Positions 1 through 9,238 of a stretch of DNA of 64,000 bases are shown one piece after another; the first letter of the stretch is position 1; the number at the start of each line of letters is the position of its first letter. The position numbers and the translations under genes are program-made. Location: contig JAQWLJ010000047.1 of assembly GCA_029247365.1 (NCBI GenBank), positions 35,211 to 99,210 on the forward strand. Reading direction: 5' to 3'. The DNA comes from Acidimicrobiales bacterium (GTDB lineage Bacteria; Actinomycetota; Acidimicrobiia; Acidimicrobiales; Aldehydirespiratoraceae). The notes beneath the pieces were generated by a model that ran no database searches, was not told the DNA's origin, and saw nothing but the letters and a program-made list of their open reading frames with translations.

Positions 1-2
1 CG

Positions 3-1661
3 ATGCTTGGTGCTCTGATGTACGTTGCGGCCTCGATCGGCGGCGCGGTCATCCTTGGCCGGGTGACCGACGATCTTGTCGTCCCAGCCTTCGAGGACGG
101 CACGGTCGACCGAGGCGATATCTGGACGATGATGGCGATCGTTGTCGTCGTGTCCTTCGTGCGCGGCGCCGGGGTTGTGGTCCGCCGCTGGTTTCTGTCA
201 CTCGCCGAGAACCGGACCCAGCGAGACTGGCGACGCGATCTCGTATGGCACTACCTCGATGTGCCGCTTCGCTTCCACCGCGAGCGTCCCACGGGCGAAC
301 TGCTTGCCCACGCCGACCTCGACCTCACGACCGCCACCATGGTGCTTAAGCCGCTGGCGTTCTCGGCCAGCGTGGTCGTGCTCGTTGTGGTCGCCACGGT
401 CACGCTGTTGATCATCCATCCGCTCGTGGCGCTCGTCGGTGTCATCTTGTTCCCGACACTGGTGATCCTCAGTCAGATCTATACAAGCCGAGTCGAGGAG
501 CCCGCAGCCCGGGCGCAGCAGGGCGTGGGCGATGTGTCGGCGGTGGCTTTCGAGAGCTTCGAAGGTGCGCTGATCGTCAAGACGCTCGGTCGTGAGGAGG
601 CCGAGATCGAGCGCATGCGCGCTGCTTCGGCTCGACTGCGCGATGAGCGTTTGGTCGTCGGCCGGATCCGGGCGTTCTTTGAACCGTCTATCGACGCGCT
701 TCCCCACGTCGGCAGCATCGCGCTCCTGCTGCTCGGCAGTTGGTTGGTGTCGCGCGGTTCGGCAACACCGGGAGACCTTGTCCTGGCCGCCGTCATCTTC
801 GGCCTGCTCGCAACACCGTTGCGGGTTTTCGGGTTTTTCCTTGAGGAGCTTCCTCGTTCAGTAGTTGCGCTCGACCGTATCGACCGGGTGATGGCGACCG
901 ATATCGAGCCTCGCGAGGGTGTCACGTCGCTGCCTGACGGCCCGCTCCCGATTCGGGTGCGACACCTCACTGTCGCCTATGGCCCGAACGACATCTTGAC
1001 CGATGTCGACATCGATGTCCCGGCCGGTCGTGTCGCTGCATTGGTTGGACCTACCGGGTCGGGCAAGTCGACCCTTATGGAGGCAATCGCCGGCCTACTC
1101 GACCCGTCGTCGGGCACCGTCGACCTCGGAGGAATCGACGTCGACGATGTCTCGGCCAAGGAATGGTCAGCCGCAGTAGCGTTTGCGTTCCAGGAATCCT
1201 TTCTCTTCACCGACTCGATCGATCAAAACGTCGGGCTGGGGGTACGTACCGACGCCGAGATCGCCGACGCGCTGGCCGTCGCCCAAGCCGACACCTTCGT
1301 GGCCGAACTTACCGACGGGCGTTCAACTGTTGTCGGTGAGCGGGGGACCACGCTCTCCGGTGGCCAACGCCAGCGGGTGGCGTTGGCCCGGGCCTTGGCT
1401 CGCAAGCCCAAGGTCCTGCTGCTTGACGATGCGACGAGCGCAGTCGACCCGGTCGTCGAGGCAGAGATCCTTGCAGGCTTGCGTCGGTCACTCGACATGA
1501 CGGTGATGGTCGTCGCACACCGCATTTCGACCATCCTTCTCGCTGACTCCGTCGTGTATCTCGACGAAGGTCGGGTCGTTGCAACGGGGACCCATGACGA
1601 GTTGCTGAAGCGTGATGACTACCGCGCCCTCGTGACCGCCTATGAGCAAGGTGATGCCTGA
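3..1661 (+). CDS. ABC exporter subunit A, permease-ATPase fusion (5' end outside window)
   Basis: Half of a multidrug/lipid-type ABC exporter. The visible 552 residues hold a membrane domain (about 1-290) and an ATPase domain with Walker A GPTGSGKST (about 349), signature LSGGQRQR (about 450) and an H-loop VAHR. The Walker B/D-loop reads LLLDDATSAVD, with Asp where the catalytic Glu normally sits, so this subunit carries the degenerate nucleotide site. The ATG at position 3 falls at the first membrane segment and about 30 cytoplasmic residues typical of the family are missing, so the true start is probably upstream of the window. Its stop overlaps the next start (TGATG), giving translational coupling to the partner subunit. 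Substrate unknown. Confidence 0.9.
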   Translation: MLGALMYVAASIGGAVILGRVTDDLVVPAFEDGTVDRGDIWTMMAIVVVVSFVRGAGVVVRRWFLSLAENRTQRDWRRDLVWHYLDVPLRFHRERPTGELLAHADLDLTTATMVLKPLAFSASVVVLVVVATVTLLIIHPLVALVGVILFPTLVILSQIYTSRVEEPAARAQQGVGDVSAVAFESFEGALIVKTLGREEAEIERMRAASARLRDERLVVGRIRAFFEPSIDALPHVGSIALLLLGSWLVSRGSATPGDLVLAAVIFGLLATPLRVFGFFLEELPRSVVALDRIDRVMATDIEPREGVTSLPDGPLPIRVRHLTVAYGPNDILTDVDIDVPAGRVAALVGPTGSGKSTLMEAIAGLLDPSSGTVDLGGIDVDDVSAKEWSAAVAFAFQESFLFTDSIDQNVGLGVRTDAEIADALAVAQADTFVAELTDGRSTVVGERGTTLSGGQRQRVALARALARKPKVLLLDDATSAVDPVVEAEILAGLRRSLDMTVMVVAHRISTILLADSVVYLDEGRVVATGTHDELLKRDDYRALVTAYEQGDA

Positions 1662-3496
1662 TGGCTGGTCAACTTCCCGAGCTCGAAGCCCTCGACGCTG
1701 TCGCCTCCTTGATCGACGATGAGTCGCCGGAGATCGGCGGCCTCACGGTCTTCAAACGCGGCCTCAAAGTCTCACCCGATCTCCGCAATGGCCTGCTTGT
1801 TACGGTCCTGTTGGCGCTTACCGCGGCGGCAGGGCGCCTGATCATTCCGATCCTCGTCCAGCTTGTGCTCGACCGCGGGCTCCTTGGCGACGATGGCTAT
1901 CGCCCCGGCTTCTTGTGGGCTGTGGCGCTCGGCGCGCTTGGCGTCGTCGCATTGGTTACCTGGGCCACCCGGGTCACGCTCATCCGTCTGGTCGATATGA
2001 CCGAGACCGTGCTGATGAACCTGAGGGTGCGGGTTTTCGGCCACATCCACCGACTGAGCCTCGCCGACCACACCGAGAGTCGTCGCGGCGTGCTCGTGGC
2101 TCGGGTCACGAGCGACATCGAAACGCTCACCCGGTTCACCCAGTGGGGCCTCATCAGCTGGATCACCGACACCGCGATCATCCTCGGCACGGTCGCGGTG
2201 ATGCTCTGGTATAGCTGGCAGTTGACCCTGCTGGTCCTGGCTGTCCACGCACCACTCGTGCCGTTCCTGCGATGGGTCCAGCGTCGTCAGTTCGTCTCGT
2301 ATGGGCTCGTTCGCACGCGAGTGGCTGAGACACTTGGTCATGTGTCCGAGACCGTGTCGGGCGCTGAGGTCATCCGGGCCTACGACTACGAGGGTCCGGT
2401 CCGTGAGCGCATGGAGGACTCGATCCAGCGGCAGTACCGGCAGCAGCAGCGGAGCATGATCTGGTTCGCCGGCATGTTGCCGGTCGTCGATCTCGTGTCC
2501 TCGATTTCCCTTGCGGCTGCGGTCGGGGTCGGGGTGTGGTGGCGCGGTGATCTCGGCCTCGGCGTTGGTGAACTCGTAGCGTTCTTGTTCCTCGTCAACC
2601 TCATTCTCAACCCAATCGCCCAGCTTGGCGAGGTGCTGGACCAGACCCAGACTGCGCTCGCCGGCTGGTGGAAGGTGCTACGGGTGCTCGAAGTGCCCGT
2701 CGATGTTGTCGAGCCTGACGATGGCGAGCCCCTGCCTGAGGGGCCGCTGTCAATCGAGCTCGACGGCGTTGGCTTCTCCTATCGCACCGGTCCGCCAGTT
2801 CTCCGCGGGGTCGGTCTGCGCATTCCCCCCGAGACTGTGGTTGCGGTCGTGGGTGAAACCGGCTCAGGCAAGACCACGTGTGCCCGCCTGCTTACCCGCC
2901 TGGCCGATCCAACCGAAGGTGTGGTCCGGATCGGTGGGGTCGATCTCCGCGTCGTTTCGCCCGAGGCTCGGCGCCAGTCGATCCGAATGGTCCCACAGGA
3001 CGGCTTCCTGTTTGACACCACGATCCGCAACAACATCCGATTCGGTCGTGATGACGCGACCGATACCGATGTCGAACAGGCGATCGACGAGCTTGGTCTC
3101 CGCGACTGGGTCGGGGGCCTGCCCGACGGCCTGGACACGGTGGTCGGTGAGCGGGGTGGGCGCCTGTCAGTTGGTGAGCGTCAGCTCGTTGCACTGGCCC
3201 GGGCCCAGGTCGCTGATCCGGGGTTGCTCCTGCTCGACGAGGCCACATCGGCGGTCGATCCCGAGACCGAAGAAGCCTTGGCGGCCGCCCTGGATCGGCT
3301 CGCGGGCGGCCGGACCATGGTGTCGATCGCCCACCGTCTTTCGACGGCGGAGCGTGCCGACCTCGTGGTGGTCTTTGACGCCGGCGAGATCGCCCAGGTT
3401 GGCTCGCACGAGGAACTCGTGGCGCAACCCGGGATCTACTCAGCGCTGTATGCGTCCTGGATCGGCAACACCCGATCCGACCCGTCAGCCGCCTGA
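1661..3496 (+). CDS. ABC exporter subunit B, permease-ATPase fusion
   Basis: Second half-transporter, 611 residues: about 60 cytoplasmic N-terminal residues, six-helix membrane domain, then ATPase domain with Walker A GETGSGKTT, Walker B/D-loop LLLLDEATSAVD (catalytic Glu present) and H-loop IAHRLS. The signature motif is LSVGERQL rather than LSGGQ. With the Asp substitution in the preceding subunit this fits a heterodimer with one consensus and one degenerate ATP site, as known for TM287/288-type exporters. It is coupled to the upstream gene by a one-base stop/start overlap. The exported substrate cannot be inferred. Confidence 0.92.
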   Translation: MAGQLPELEALDAVASLIDDESPEIGGLTVFKRGLKVSPDLRNGLLVTVLLALTAAAGRLIIPILVQLVLDRGLLGDDGYRPGFLWAVALGALGVVALVTWATRVTLIRLVDMTETVLMNLRVRVFGHIHRLSLADHTESRRGVLVARVTSDIETLTRFTQWGLISWITDTAIILGTVAVMLWYSWQLTLLVLAVHAPLVPFLRWVQRRQFVSYGLVRTRVAETLGHVSETVSGAEVIRAYDYEGPVRERMEDSIQRQYRQQQRSMIWFAGMLPVVDLVSSISLAAAVGVGVWWRGDLGLGVGELVAFLFLVNLILNPIAQLGEVLDQTQTALAGWWKVLRVLEVPVDVVEPDDGEPLPEGPLSIELDGVGFSYRTGPPVLRGVGLRIPPETVVAVVGETGSGKTTCARLLTRLADPTEGVVRIGGVDLRVVSPEARRQSIRMVPQDGFLFDTTIRNNIRFGRDDATDTDVEQAIDELGLRDWVGGLPDGLDTVVGERGGRLSVGERQLVALARAQVADPGLLLLDEATSAVDPETEEALAAALDRLAGGRTMVSIAHRLSTAERADLVVVFDAGEIAQVGSHEELVAQPGIYSALYASWIGNTRSDPSAA

Positions 3497-3759
3497 TCCT
3501 GCGGCCGTAGGAGCCGCAGAGCGGCCACGCCGAGCACCACGAAGATCACGAGAATAAACGGGCAGACATCAGCAATCGTCTTGGTGAGCTGGATCGTCCC
3601 GCTGAGCCAGATCAGCAGGGCTGCCCAGCCGTTGATCAGTCGACGATCGAGCAGAATCAGGGTGGCGACAACGACGGGGTCGGGCAGCATCGCGATCGCG
3701 TCGGCGGGGGTGGGTGGGCGTGAGGAAATCAGTACATCATCGGCCGGTTGCGCCCGCAC
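3436..3759 (-). CDS. possible small membrane protein
   Basis: A 107-codon open frame, convergent with and overlapping the last 61 bases of the ABC exporter gene. From an internal Met (start at about 3690) the product would be 84 residues with two likely membrane segments (around VVVATLILL and [14 protein letters not shown]), which is the kind of pattern real small membrane proteins show. No family recognised. It is the only candidate gene in the 371 bases between the ABC exporter and malate dehydrogenase. It could be a chance frame: the C-terminal 20 residues are simply antisense of the ABC gene. Confidence 0.4.
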   Translation of the reverse strand: MRAQPADDVLISSRPPTPADAIAMLPDPVVVATLILLDRRLINGWAALLIWLSGTIQLTKTIADVCPFILVIFVVLGVAALRLLRPQDQAADGSDRVLPIQDAYSAE

Positions 3760-3867
3760 AAAACAAAATGGTCCAAATGCACTACCGAGGTGACTCAGCG
3801 CAGTGGGGGCGCTCCAGCGGTGCTGGTAGCGTCACGTGCGATCGACTCACCTCCGCGGAGAATGCTC

Positions 3868-4854
3868 ATGACGTCCCCAGTTCGCGTTGCTGTCACCGGT
3901 GCTGCCGGCCAGATTGGCTACAGCCTCCTCTTTCGGATTGCCAGCGGTTCCATGCTTGGTCCTGACCAGCCGGTGATTCTGCAACTGCTGGAAATTCCGC
4001 CCGCCATGGGCGCGCTTGAGGGTGTCGCAATGGAACTCGACGACGGTGCCTTTCCGTTGCTCGCCGGCATGACGCTGAGCGATGATCCGAACGCCGCCTT
4101 CGTCGGTGCCAACATTGCGATGCTCGTCGGCTCCCGTCCCCGTTCGAAGGGTATGGAGCGCAAGGACCTCCTCGAGGCCAACGGTGCAATCTTTACCGCT
4201 CAGGGCAAGGCCATCAACGACAACGCCGACGACGACGTCAAGGTGCTGGTGGTCGGCAACCCGGCGAACACCAACTCCCTTATCGCGATGAACAACGCGC
4301 CTGACGTCCCCAACGCCCGGTTCACCGCCATGACCCGGCTCGACCACAATAGGGCCAAGGCGCAGCTTGCCCAGAAGCTCGAAGTCACGGTGAACGACAT
4401 CACCAATATGACGATCTGGGGTAACCATTCCGCGACCCAGTACCCAGACCTCTTCCACTGCAACGTCAACGGAGCGAACGCCGCTGACACGGTTGACGAT
4501 CAGGATTGGCTCGAGAACACCTTCATTCCCACTGTCCAGCAGCGTGGCGCGGCGATCATCGAGGCCCGCGGCCTCTCGTCGGCTGCGTCGGCCGCCTCAG
4601 CTGCGGTCGACCATGTCCACGATTGGATGCTCGGCACCCCTGACGGGGACTGGGTGTCGATGGCTATCCCGTCCGACGGCAGCTACGGCGTCCCAGAGGG
4701 GCTTATGTCGTCGTTTCCGGTCACCTGTTCGGGTGGCGAGTACTCCGTCGTACAGGGTCTCGACATCGATGACTTCTCGCAGGGCCGCATCGACGCGACG
4801 GTCGCCGAGTTGGCCGAAGAACGCGACACCGTCGCAGGGCTTGGCCTGATCTGA
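3868..4854 (+). CDS. mdh: malate dehydrogenase
   Basis: NAD-dependent malate/oxaloacetate interconversion in the TCA cycle, cytosolic. The 328-residue product has the usual length. It shows the dinucleotide loop GAAGQIGYS near residue 10, the mobile-loop arginines in [10 protein letters not shown], and the catalytic His in WGNHSAT near residue 187. The frame is open further upstream, but ATG at 3868 is preceded by GGAG at 7 bases and gives the canonical N-terminus [14 protein letters not shown]. The glycosylase gene begins 4 bases after its stop. sdh genes of the same pathway lie 6 kb downstream on the other strand. Confidence 0.96.
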   Translation: MTSPVRVAVTGAAGQIGYSLLFRIASGSMLGPDQPVILQLLEIPPAMGALEGVAMELDDGAFPLLAGMTLSDDPNAAFVGANIAMLVGSRPRSKGMERKDLLEANGAIFTAQGKAINDNADDDVKVLVVGNPANTNSLIAMNNAPDVPNARFTAMTRLDHNRAKAQLAQKLEVTVNDITNMTIWGNHSATQYPDLFHCNVNGANAADTVDDQDWLENTFIPTVQQRGAAIIEARGLSSAASAASAAVDHVHDWMLGTPDGDWVSMAIPSDGSYGVPEGLMSSFPVTCSGGEYSVVQGLDIDDFSQGRIDATVAELAEERDTVAGLGLI

Positions 4855-4858
4855 GCCG

Positions 4859-5698
4859 GTGCCGGAGCTGCCGGAGATTACGGCGCACGCCGAGCGACTG
4901 GCAGCTGACTACACCGGCGCGGAACTGACAGCGTTTCGGCCACTGCATCTCGCTGCGCTCAAGACGTTCGATCCGAACCCGAGCGACGCACACGGGCTCG
5001 CTCTTACCGGCACAGGTCGGCGTGGAAAGTATCTGACGCTGCGCTTCGGGGATGAGCTGACCTTTGTCATCCATCTGATGCAGGGTGGGCGACTCCGCTC
5101 CGACCCCAAGAGAGCGAAGAAACCGCGTGGCGGTATGGCTCGCTGGGAGTTTGGCGATGGCGGTGCGCTGCTCCTCACCGAGGCCGGCACCGAACGCAAG
5201 GTCGGTGTCTGGTTGGTCCGCGGCGAGACGGAGGGGGCCGATCCTCTGATTGGCCTTGGCCCCGACGTCGACACGGTTTCCCGGGAGCAGCTCGCCGAGA
5301 TCCTGCAGATGGAGAACTCCCGGATTCACGGCTTTCTTCGACGGCAAGGCCACATTGCGGGCATCGGTCGCCTCCTTGCCAACGAGGTCTTGCACACGGC
5401 GAAACTCAGTCCGTTTGCGATGAGCACCAAGCTCAACGACGGTCAGATCGACCGCCTGCACGCGGCGCTGCAGTCCGTCGTCACCGCCGCGATCGAGCAC
5501 GAGCGGACGCTCGACGACATCGGCATGTCTGCCGATCGCCCAAACAACGTCCATCATCGTGTCGGCTTTAGCTGCCCGCTGTGCGGCTACGAGATCCGAT
5601 CCGTCGAGTACCGCCGCTACACCGTCGCCTACTGCCCGACCTGCCAGACCGATGGCAAGGTCTTGGCCGACAATACGACCAGCAAGTTCCTCAAGTAG
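4859..5698 (+). CDS. Fpg/Nei-family DNA glycosylase
   Basis: Base-excision repair glycosylase/AP lyase of the formamidopyrimidine-glycosylase fold, 279 residues. The GTG start yields MPELPE, where Pro2 (after Met removal) and Glu3 are the catalytic N-terminus of the family; the conserved lysine is in GRRGKYLTL. The C-terminal zinc finger is intact with Cys239, Cys242, Cys259 and Cys262 (CPLC...CPTC). Which lesion is preferred (8-oxoguanine versus oxidised pyrimidines) cannot be decided from sequence, so no symbol is given. Likely cotranscribed with mdh (4-base gap). Confidence 0.93.
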   Translation: MPELPEITAHAERLAADYTGAELTAFRPLHLAALKTFDPNPSDAHGLALTGTGRRGKYLTLRFGDELTFVIHLMQGGRLRSDPKRAKKPRGGMARWEFGDGGALLLTEAGTERKVGVWLVRGETEGADPLIGLGPDVDTVSREQLAEILQMENSRIHGFLRRQGHIAGIGRLLANEVLHTAKLSPFAMSTKLNDGQIDRLHAALQSVVTAAIEHERTLDDIGMSADRPNNVHHRVGFSCPLCGYEIRSVEYRRYTVAYCPTCQTDGKVLADNTTSKFLK

Positions 5699-5704
5699 CC
5701 GGGT

Positions 5705-6046
5705 TCAGACCGGCCCGATAGCGAGTCCGGCCAACACATCACGATGCTCGATCAGTGCGGCGACATCGCCGCCGATGCGGAGCTGACCGTTGAGGAACGC
5801 TCGCTGTGCCGACACGGTGCCGTTGCGGATCCCTTCCGCGGTTTCAGCGTCGGTAACGATCCGGATGTCGGCGTCGTCGGATCTTCCTCGCTGGAGTTCA
5901 GCTGTGCCGGATCCGATTCGCACGGTCCAGGACTCGCTATCCACGATCTGCTGTTCGATGCTCAGCTCGAGATCGGCCGGGGGTTGGGCTGTGGCGGCAG
6001 CGGTCGCCATCTCGTCAAACCACTCGTCGGAGAGAAAGGTCGTCAC
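5705..6046 (-). CDS. SCP2 sterol-binding-domain-like protein
   Basis: A 113-residue cytosolic protein resembling the SCP2 lipid-binding fold over its whole length. It has the alternating charged/hydrophobic strands around WTVRIGSGTAEL, a DADIRIVTDAETAEGI segment, and the terminal helix with GGDVAALIEHRDVLAGL. Such single-domain proteins bind acyl chains or sterols; no catalytic residues are expected. It starts at GTG and is preceded by TAACCT six bases upstream, suggesting a leaderless transcript. It is divergent from the RDD gene, with only 38 bases between the two starts. Confidence 0.75.
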   Translation of the reverse strand: MTTFLSDEWFDEMATAAATAQPPADLELSIEQQIVDSESWTVRIGSGTAELQRGRSDDADIRIVTDAETAEGIRNGTVSAQRAFLNGQLRIGGDVAALIEHRDVLAGLAIGPV

Positions 6047-6052
6047 ATGGTC

Positions 6053-6058
6053 AGGTTA
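6053..6058 (-). promoter_or_regulatory. -10 element of leaderless promoter for the SCP2-like gene
   Basis: Minus-strand TAACCT ends exactly 6 bases before the GTG start at 6046, so transcription would begin at the start codon. No Shine-Dalgarno sequence is visible. Confidence 0.5.
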
Positions 6059-6071
6059 CGGCGCCGGGCCC

Positions 6072-6077
6072 TAGCCT
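6072..6077 (+). promoter_or_regulatory. -10 element of leaderless promoter for the RDD gene
   Basis: TAGCCT lies 7 bases before the GTG at 6085. With the element at 6053-6058 it forms a compact divergent promoter pair. Confidence 0.5.
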
Positions 6078-6084
6078 CGGCCGC

Positions 6085-6579
6085 GTGGGACCTGAACGCA
6101 GACCCCCGGCAAAGCTGACTCACCGGTTGGGCGCCCGGATCCTCGATGTCGTCACGCTCACCTGGGTGCTCTTCTTCGTCCTGGTCGAGGTTGACCAACG
6201 GCTGCTTGGTGGCGACCCCTGGGGGCAGCGACCGCTGCAGATCGACCTCACCGAGGCCCGCCCACTCCTGTTGACAATCCTTGTCATTGGGCTCTACGAG
6301 ACCGTTCCAGTCGCCGCGAAGGGCGCAACGCTCGGCAAGGTGCTCTTTGGTTTGCGGCTCGTCTCCTCAGAACGGCGCAACCCACTTCCTTGGCCCCGGG
6401 CCCTCGCTCGCACCCTTGTCCTCTACGGGGCGCCGGTGGCCCTTGGGGCCTATGGCGGCACGGTGCTGCTCGTCCTGCTGGCCAGTCTCGCCCTGCCGGC
6501 GACGGGTCGAGGCCTCCACGACCGGCTGGCTGGATCGATTGTTGTGGTCGCCGAGGGCAAACAGGAGGACCACGAGTGA
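6085..6579 (+). CDS. RDD-family membrane protein
   Basis: Integral membrane protein of 164 residues with the RDD family pattern: an Arg and Asp in the first helix region (LTHRLGARILDVVTL), several hydrophobic helices and a closing GLHDRLAGSIVV, where the second Asp-containing motif sits. RDD proteins have been linked to ion transport or envelope functions, but the family is mostly uncharacterised. The stop overlaps the GTG of the next gene by 4 bases (GTGA), implying a two-gene operon. Confidence 0.85.
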   Translation: MGPERRPPAKLTHRLGARILDVVTLTWVLFFVLVEVDQRLLGGDPWGQRPLQIDLTEARPLLLTILVIGLYETVPVAAKGATLGKVLFGLRLVSSERRNPLPWPRALARTLVLYGAPVALGAYGGTVLLVLLASLALPATGRGLHDRLAGSIVVVAEGKQEDHE

Positions 6580-7232
6580 TCGACACCGACGCATTCGACC
6601 CTGGCTACCCGCATCCTGGCCTCGATGACACAATCGACATTGAGTGGGTCGACAAGCGGGCCGGGGTCGCTGGCTTGCTGCGAGTTGCGGTCCGGCCCGC
6701 CGCGGGCGCGACCTGGTTCCTCGCCGTTGTCCATGAGCGCACGGCGCCCCCGGTCGTCGTCCTGGACTACGACCTGCCCCTGGTGTCGAACGCGTGGGAG
6801 TTCCGTGCCCCCGGTATCTGGGCTGATTTCGTGTGCGAGACGCCAGTCGAGCAGTGGACGGTCGGCCTTGAAGCCTTCGGCCTGGCGGTCGATCCAACAG
6901 TTCTGCTGACACCGGCGTCGTTCGGTGACCGAACGCCGGTTGGTCTCGACGTTGATGTCGAGGCTGTGATGGCACCGGATGAAGACGACGAGGGATTTGC
7001 CCACGAGATCACGTTTCGCGGTGAGGTGCTCGTCGGCTCGAAGGGGTATGACATCGATGCCGTCGGCATGCGACGTCGACGCTGGGATGGTGGTTGGCCT
7101 CGCCTGACGCCGCTACCCCCGGGCTTCGAGGCCGAGACGCGGATCGCAGTGCAGTGGCCAGGCCAGCCGTCGCCGGAGATCCGCAGCTGGGTCGCTGGGA
7201 ACCGACCCGGCTGGGTCGAGCTGCCGGTCTAG
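6576..7232 (+). CDS. hypothetical protein, beta-rich, downstream of RDD gene
   Basis: A 218-residue soluble protein without a recognised family. The frame is open upstream into the RDD gene, but GTG at 6576 is preceded by a perfect AGGAGG at 7 bases, which fixes the start. The sequence is rich in Trp, Pro and Val with many short beta-strand-like stretches and no signal peptide or membrane helix. A lipocalin-like or tocopherol-cyclase-like beta-barrel is conceivable but not demonstrable here. Translational coupling to the RDD gene suggests a related role. Confidence 0.75.
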   Translation: MIDTDAFDPGYPHPGLDDTIDIEWVDKRAGVAGLLRVAVRPAAGATWFLAVVHERTAPPVVVLDYDLPLVSNAWEFRAPGIWADFVCETPVEQWTVGLEAFGLAVDPTVLLTPASFGDRTPVGLDVDVEAVMAPDEDDEGFAHEITFRGEVLVGSKGYDIDAVGMRRRRWDGGWPRLTPLPPGFEAETRIAVQWPGQPSPEIRSWVAGNRPGWVELPV

Positions 7233-7244
7233 CGGCAGCCTGGA

Positions 7245-8156
7245 TCACGATTCGTAGCGTCTGCCGACTTGGGTAAGCACCATCACTAAGCTGAAACCCA
7301 CCACGGTGAGAACAGCCGGCCCGACGAACGCGTCGACGTTGGTGGGCCATTCAAGCCCAGTTCCGTCGATCACTTCAGACTCGTCTTCTGCGACGACGCC
7401 GACGCCGTTCGGCCACGGCCAGAGCACCCGGAGCGACCCGAGCATCAGGCCGATGAGGGCTGCCATGACCCGGTTGAACTGGCGGTCGAGTACCCACCCC
7501 AAGAGTGAGGAGAACAAGGCGAGGCCGATGATCGCACCGATGCCAACGAGGGCGATATCGGTGAACGCTTGGTCGTGAACGGCACCGAGCACTGCGGCGT
7601 ACATCCCCATCATCAAGAGGATGAACGAGCCCGAAATTCCGGGAAGGATCATGGCGCAAATCGCCAGCGCGCCGGCGCCGACGAACACGAGTGGGCTCGG
7701 GTCGATGACCGGTCCGGACTGGAAACCGAGGAGCTGAAAGACAGCGACGCCGACGACCAGCATGATGACAACGTGTTCATTGGTTCGCTTGGTCAGGAGG
7801 CCGAGCCCGACGGTCACGGAACCAGTGACGAGACCGAAGAACAGGCCCGCCATCTCTTCGGGGTTGTCGTGGAGTTGCGTTTCGATGATCGGAGCGAGCG
7901 AGACTACGGCGATCCCGATACCGGCGATGAGCGGCGCGAGGAACAGCCAATCGATGGAGGTGAACCGCTTCCAGAACCCCTTGAGGTCGCCTTTGAGCAG
8001 CATGCCGAGGGCTCGAGCCCCAGAACGGACCGTGGCGATGAGCTTGTTGTAGATCCCAAGGACGAGTGCGATCGTGCCTCCCGAGACCCCTGGGACGACA
8101 TCGGCCGCTCCCATGAGGAATCCGCGAGCGAGCTGGGCTGTGATCTTGGGGAACAC
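7245..8156 (-). CDS. DUF368 polytopic membrane protein
   Basis: Integral membrane protein of 303 residues with the DUF368 hallmark near its N-terminus (FLMGAADVVPGVSGGTIAL) and a second, inverted copy of the glycine-rich motif (LPGISGSFILLMMGMY) in the C-terminal half. About eight hydrophobic helices. Some family members (PopT) are implicated in recycling undecaprenyl phosphate across the membrane; that role is transferred from the family. The frame is open much further upstream but with Arg-rich antisense-like sequence; GTG at 8156 gives the canonical N-terminus and leaves 26 bases to the divergent hydrolase gene. Confidence 0.88.
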   Translation of the reverse strand: MFPKITAQLARGFLMGAADVVPGVSGGTIALVLGIYNKLIATVRSGARALGMLLKGDLKGFWKRFTSIDWLFLAPLIAGIGIAVVSLAPIIETQLHDNPEEMAGLFFGLVTGSVTVGLGLLTKRTNEHVVIMLVVGVAVFQLLGFQSGPVIDPSPLVFVGAGALAICAMILPGISGSFILLMMGMYAAVLGAVHDQAFTDIALVGIGAIIGLALFSSLLGWVLDRQFNRVMAALIGLMLGSLRVLWPWPNGVGVVAEDESEVIDGTGLEWPTNVDAFVGPAVLTVVGFSLVMVLTQVGRRYES

Positions 8157-8182
8157 GGCAGCCGACTGTACCGTCGAGTCCG

Positions 8183-9058
8183 ATGACGGACGCGGCACGC
8201 GACGTAGACCGAGGGCGCTTGATCGACGTCGGTCCGGTCGAACTGTGGGTCGACGACGTCGGGTCGGCCTCGGGCGATCCTGTCGTGCTCCTTGCCGGTG
8301 CCGATACCCCCGGCTTCCGGTGGGCGCCATCGTTTGTCGACCAACTCGTGGCCGCCGGCCATCATGTGATCCGGTACGACCACCGAGACTGCGGCCGATC
8401 GACCTCACTTGGCCCCGAAGCGGGCTATCTCCTCGACGATCTCGCCGCAGACCTCGTCGGCCTGCTCGACCGGTTGACGATCGGCTCGGCTCACCTCGTG
8501 GGCCGAGCGATGGGAGGCATGGTCGCTCAGGTGATGGGACTCGAGCACGCCGACCGTGTCGCGTCGCTCACCTTGCTTTCGACCACGGCGGGGGTCGATG
8601 ACGAACGTCTCCCTGGCCCGGACGAGGGCTTCGTTGACAAGATGATGCAGCGTCTCTACGCCGGTCCACCCGACGATCACGCTGGGCGGGTTCAGTGGCT
8701 CGTCGAGCTTGCCGAGTCCATGGCTGGTACGGCGTATCGGCTCGATCTCGAAGCGGAGGTGGTGCTGGCCGACGCTCAACTCCGTACCGGATGGTCACCC
8801 AACTCCGGTCATGGTGGCGCTGCGTTCGGGTCGCCGTCTCGGCTCGAACGTCTTGGCGAGATCCAGCATCCGACGATGGTGGTTCACGGCACCGCCGACC
8901 CCGTGCTGCCAATCGAGCACGGCAAGGCGCTCGCGCTGGGGATTGATGGCGCGGTGTATATCGAGGTTGAGCGACTCGGTCACGAAGCGCCAGCGGCGTT
9001 CCTCAAGGAACTTACGCCGTCGCTTCTCCATCACCTCGCCCACGCTCGGCAAGGCTGA
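8183..9058 (+). CDS. alpha/beta hydrolase-fold protein lacking the nucleophile serine
   Basis: A 291-residue alpha/beta-hydrolase fold protein. The oxyanion-side strand (VVLLAGADTPGF), the helix following the nucleophile elbow, the acid in HGTADPVLP and the terminal catalytic His in LGHEAP are all recognisable. The elbow itself reads VGRAMGGM, so residue 109 is Ala (GCG) where these enzymes have Ser (one base away, TCG). Either it is a non-catalytic binding protein or it uses a different chemistry. ATG start with TACCGT 8 bases upstream; no SD. It is divergent from DUF368 and convergent with the TPP enzyme. Confidence 0.88.
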   Translation: MTDAARDVDRGRLIDVGPVELWVDDVGSASGDPVVLLAGADTPGFRWAPSFVDQLVAAGHHVIRYDHRDCGRSTSLGPEAGYLLDDLAADLVGLLDRLTIGSAHLVGRAMGGMVAQVMGLEHADRVASLTLLSTTAGVDDERLPGPDEGFVDKMMQRLYAGPPDDHAGRVQWLVELAESMAGTAYRLDLEAEVVLADAQLRTGWSPNSGHGGAAFGSPSRLERLGEIQHPTMVVHGTADPVLPIEHGKALALGIDGAVYIEVERLGHEAPAAFLKELTPSLLHHLAHARQG

Positions 9059-9238
9059 ACGTCCACCCACAACGAGGCATCGCACAGCGACGGCACGTCA
9101 CAGAAGTACCGACCGCGGGTGCATCGACGGGCGACATCGCCTGGTGATGGCTCGTGAAGGTTCAGACGATCGTGAACGGAGGGCTCATCAGAGCCAGACG
9201 ATAAGGATGATGCGTGCCTGATCGGATTTGCGTCGTTC

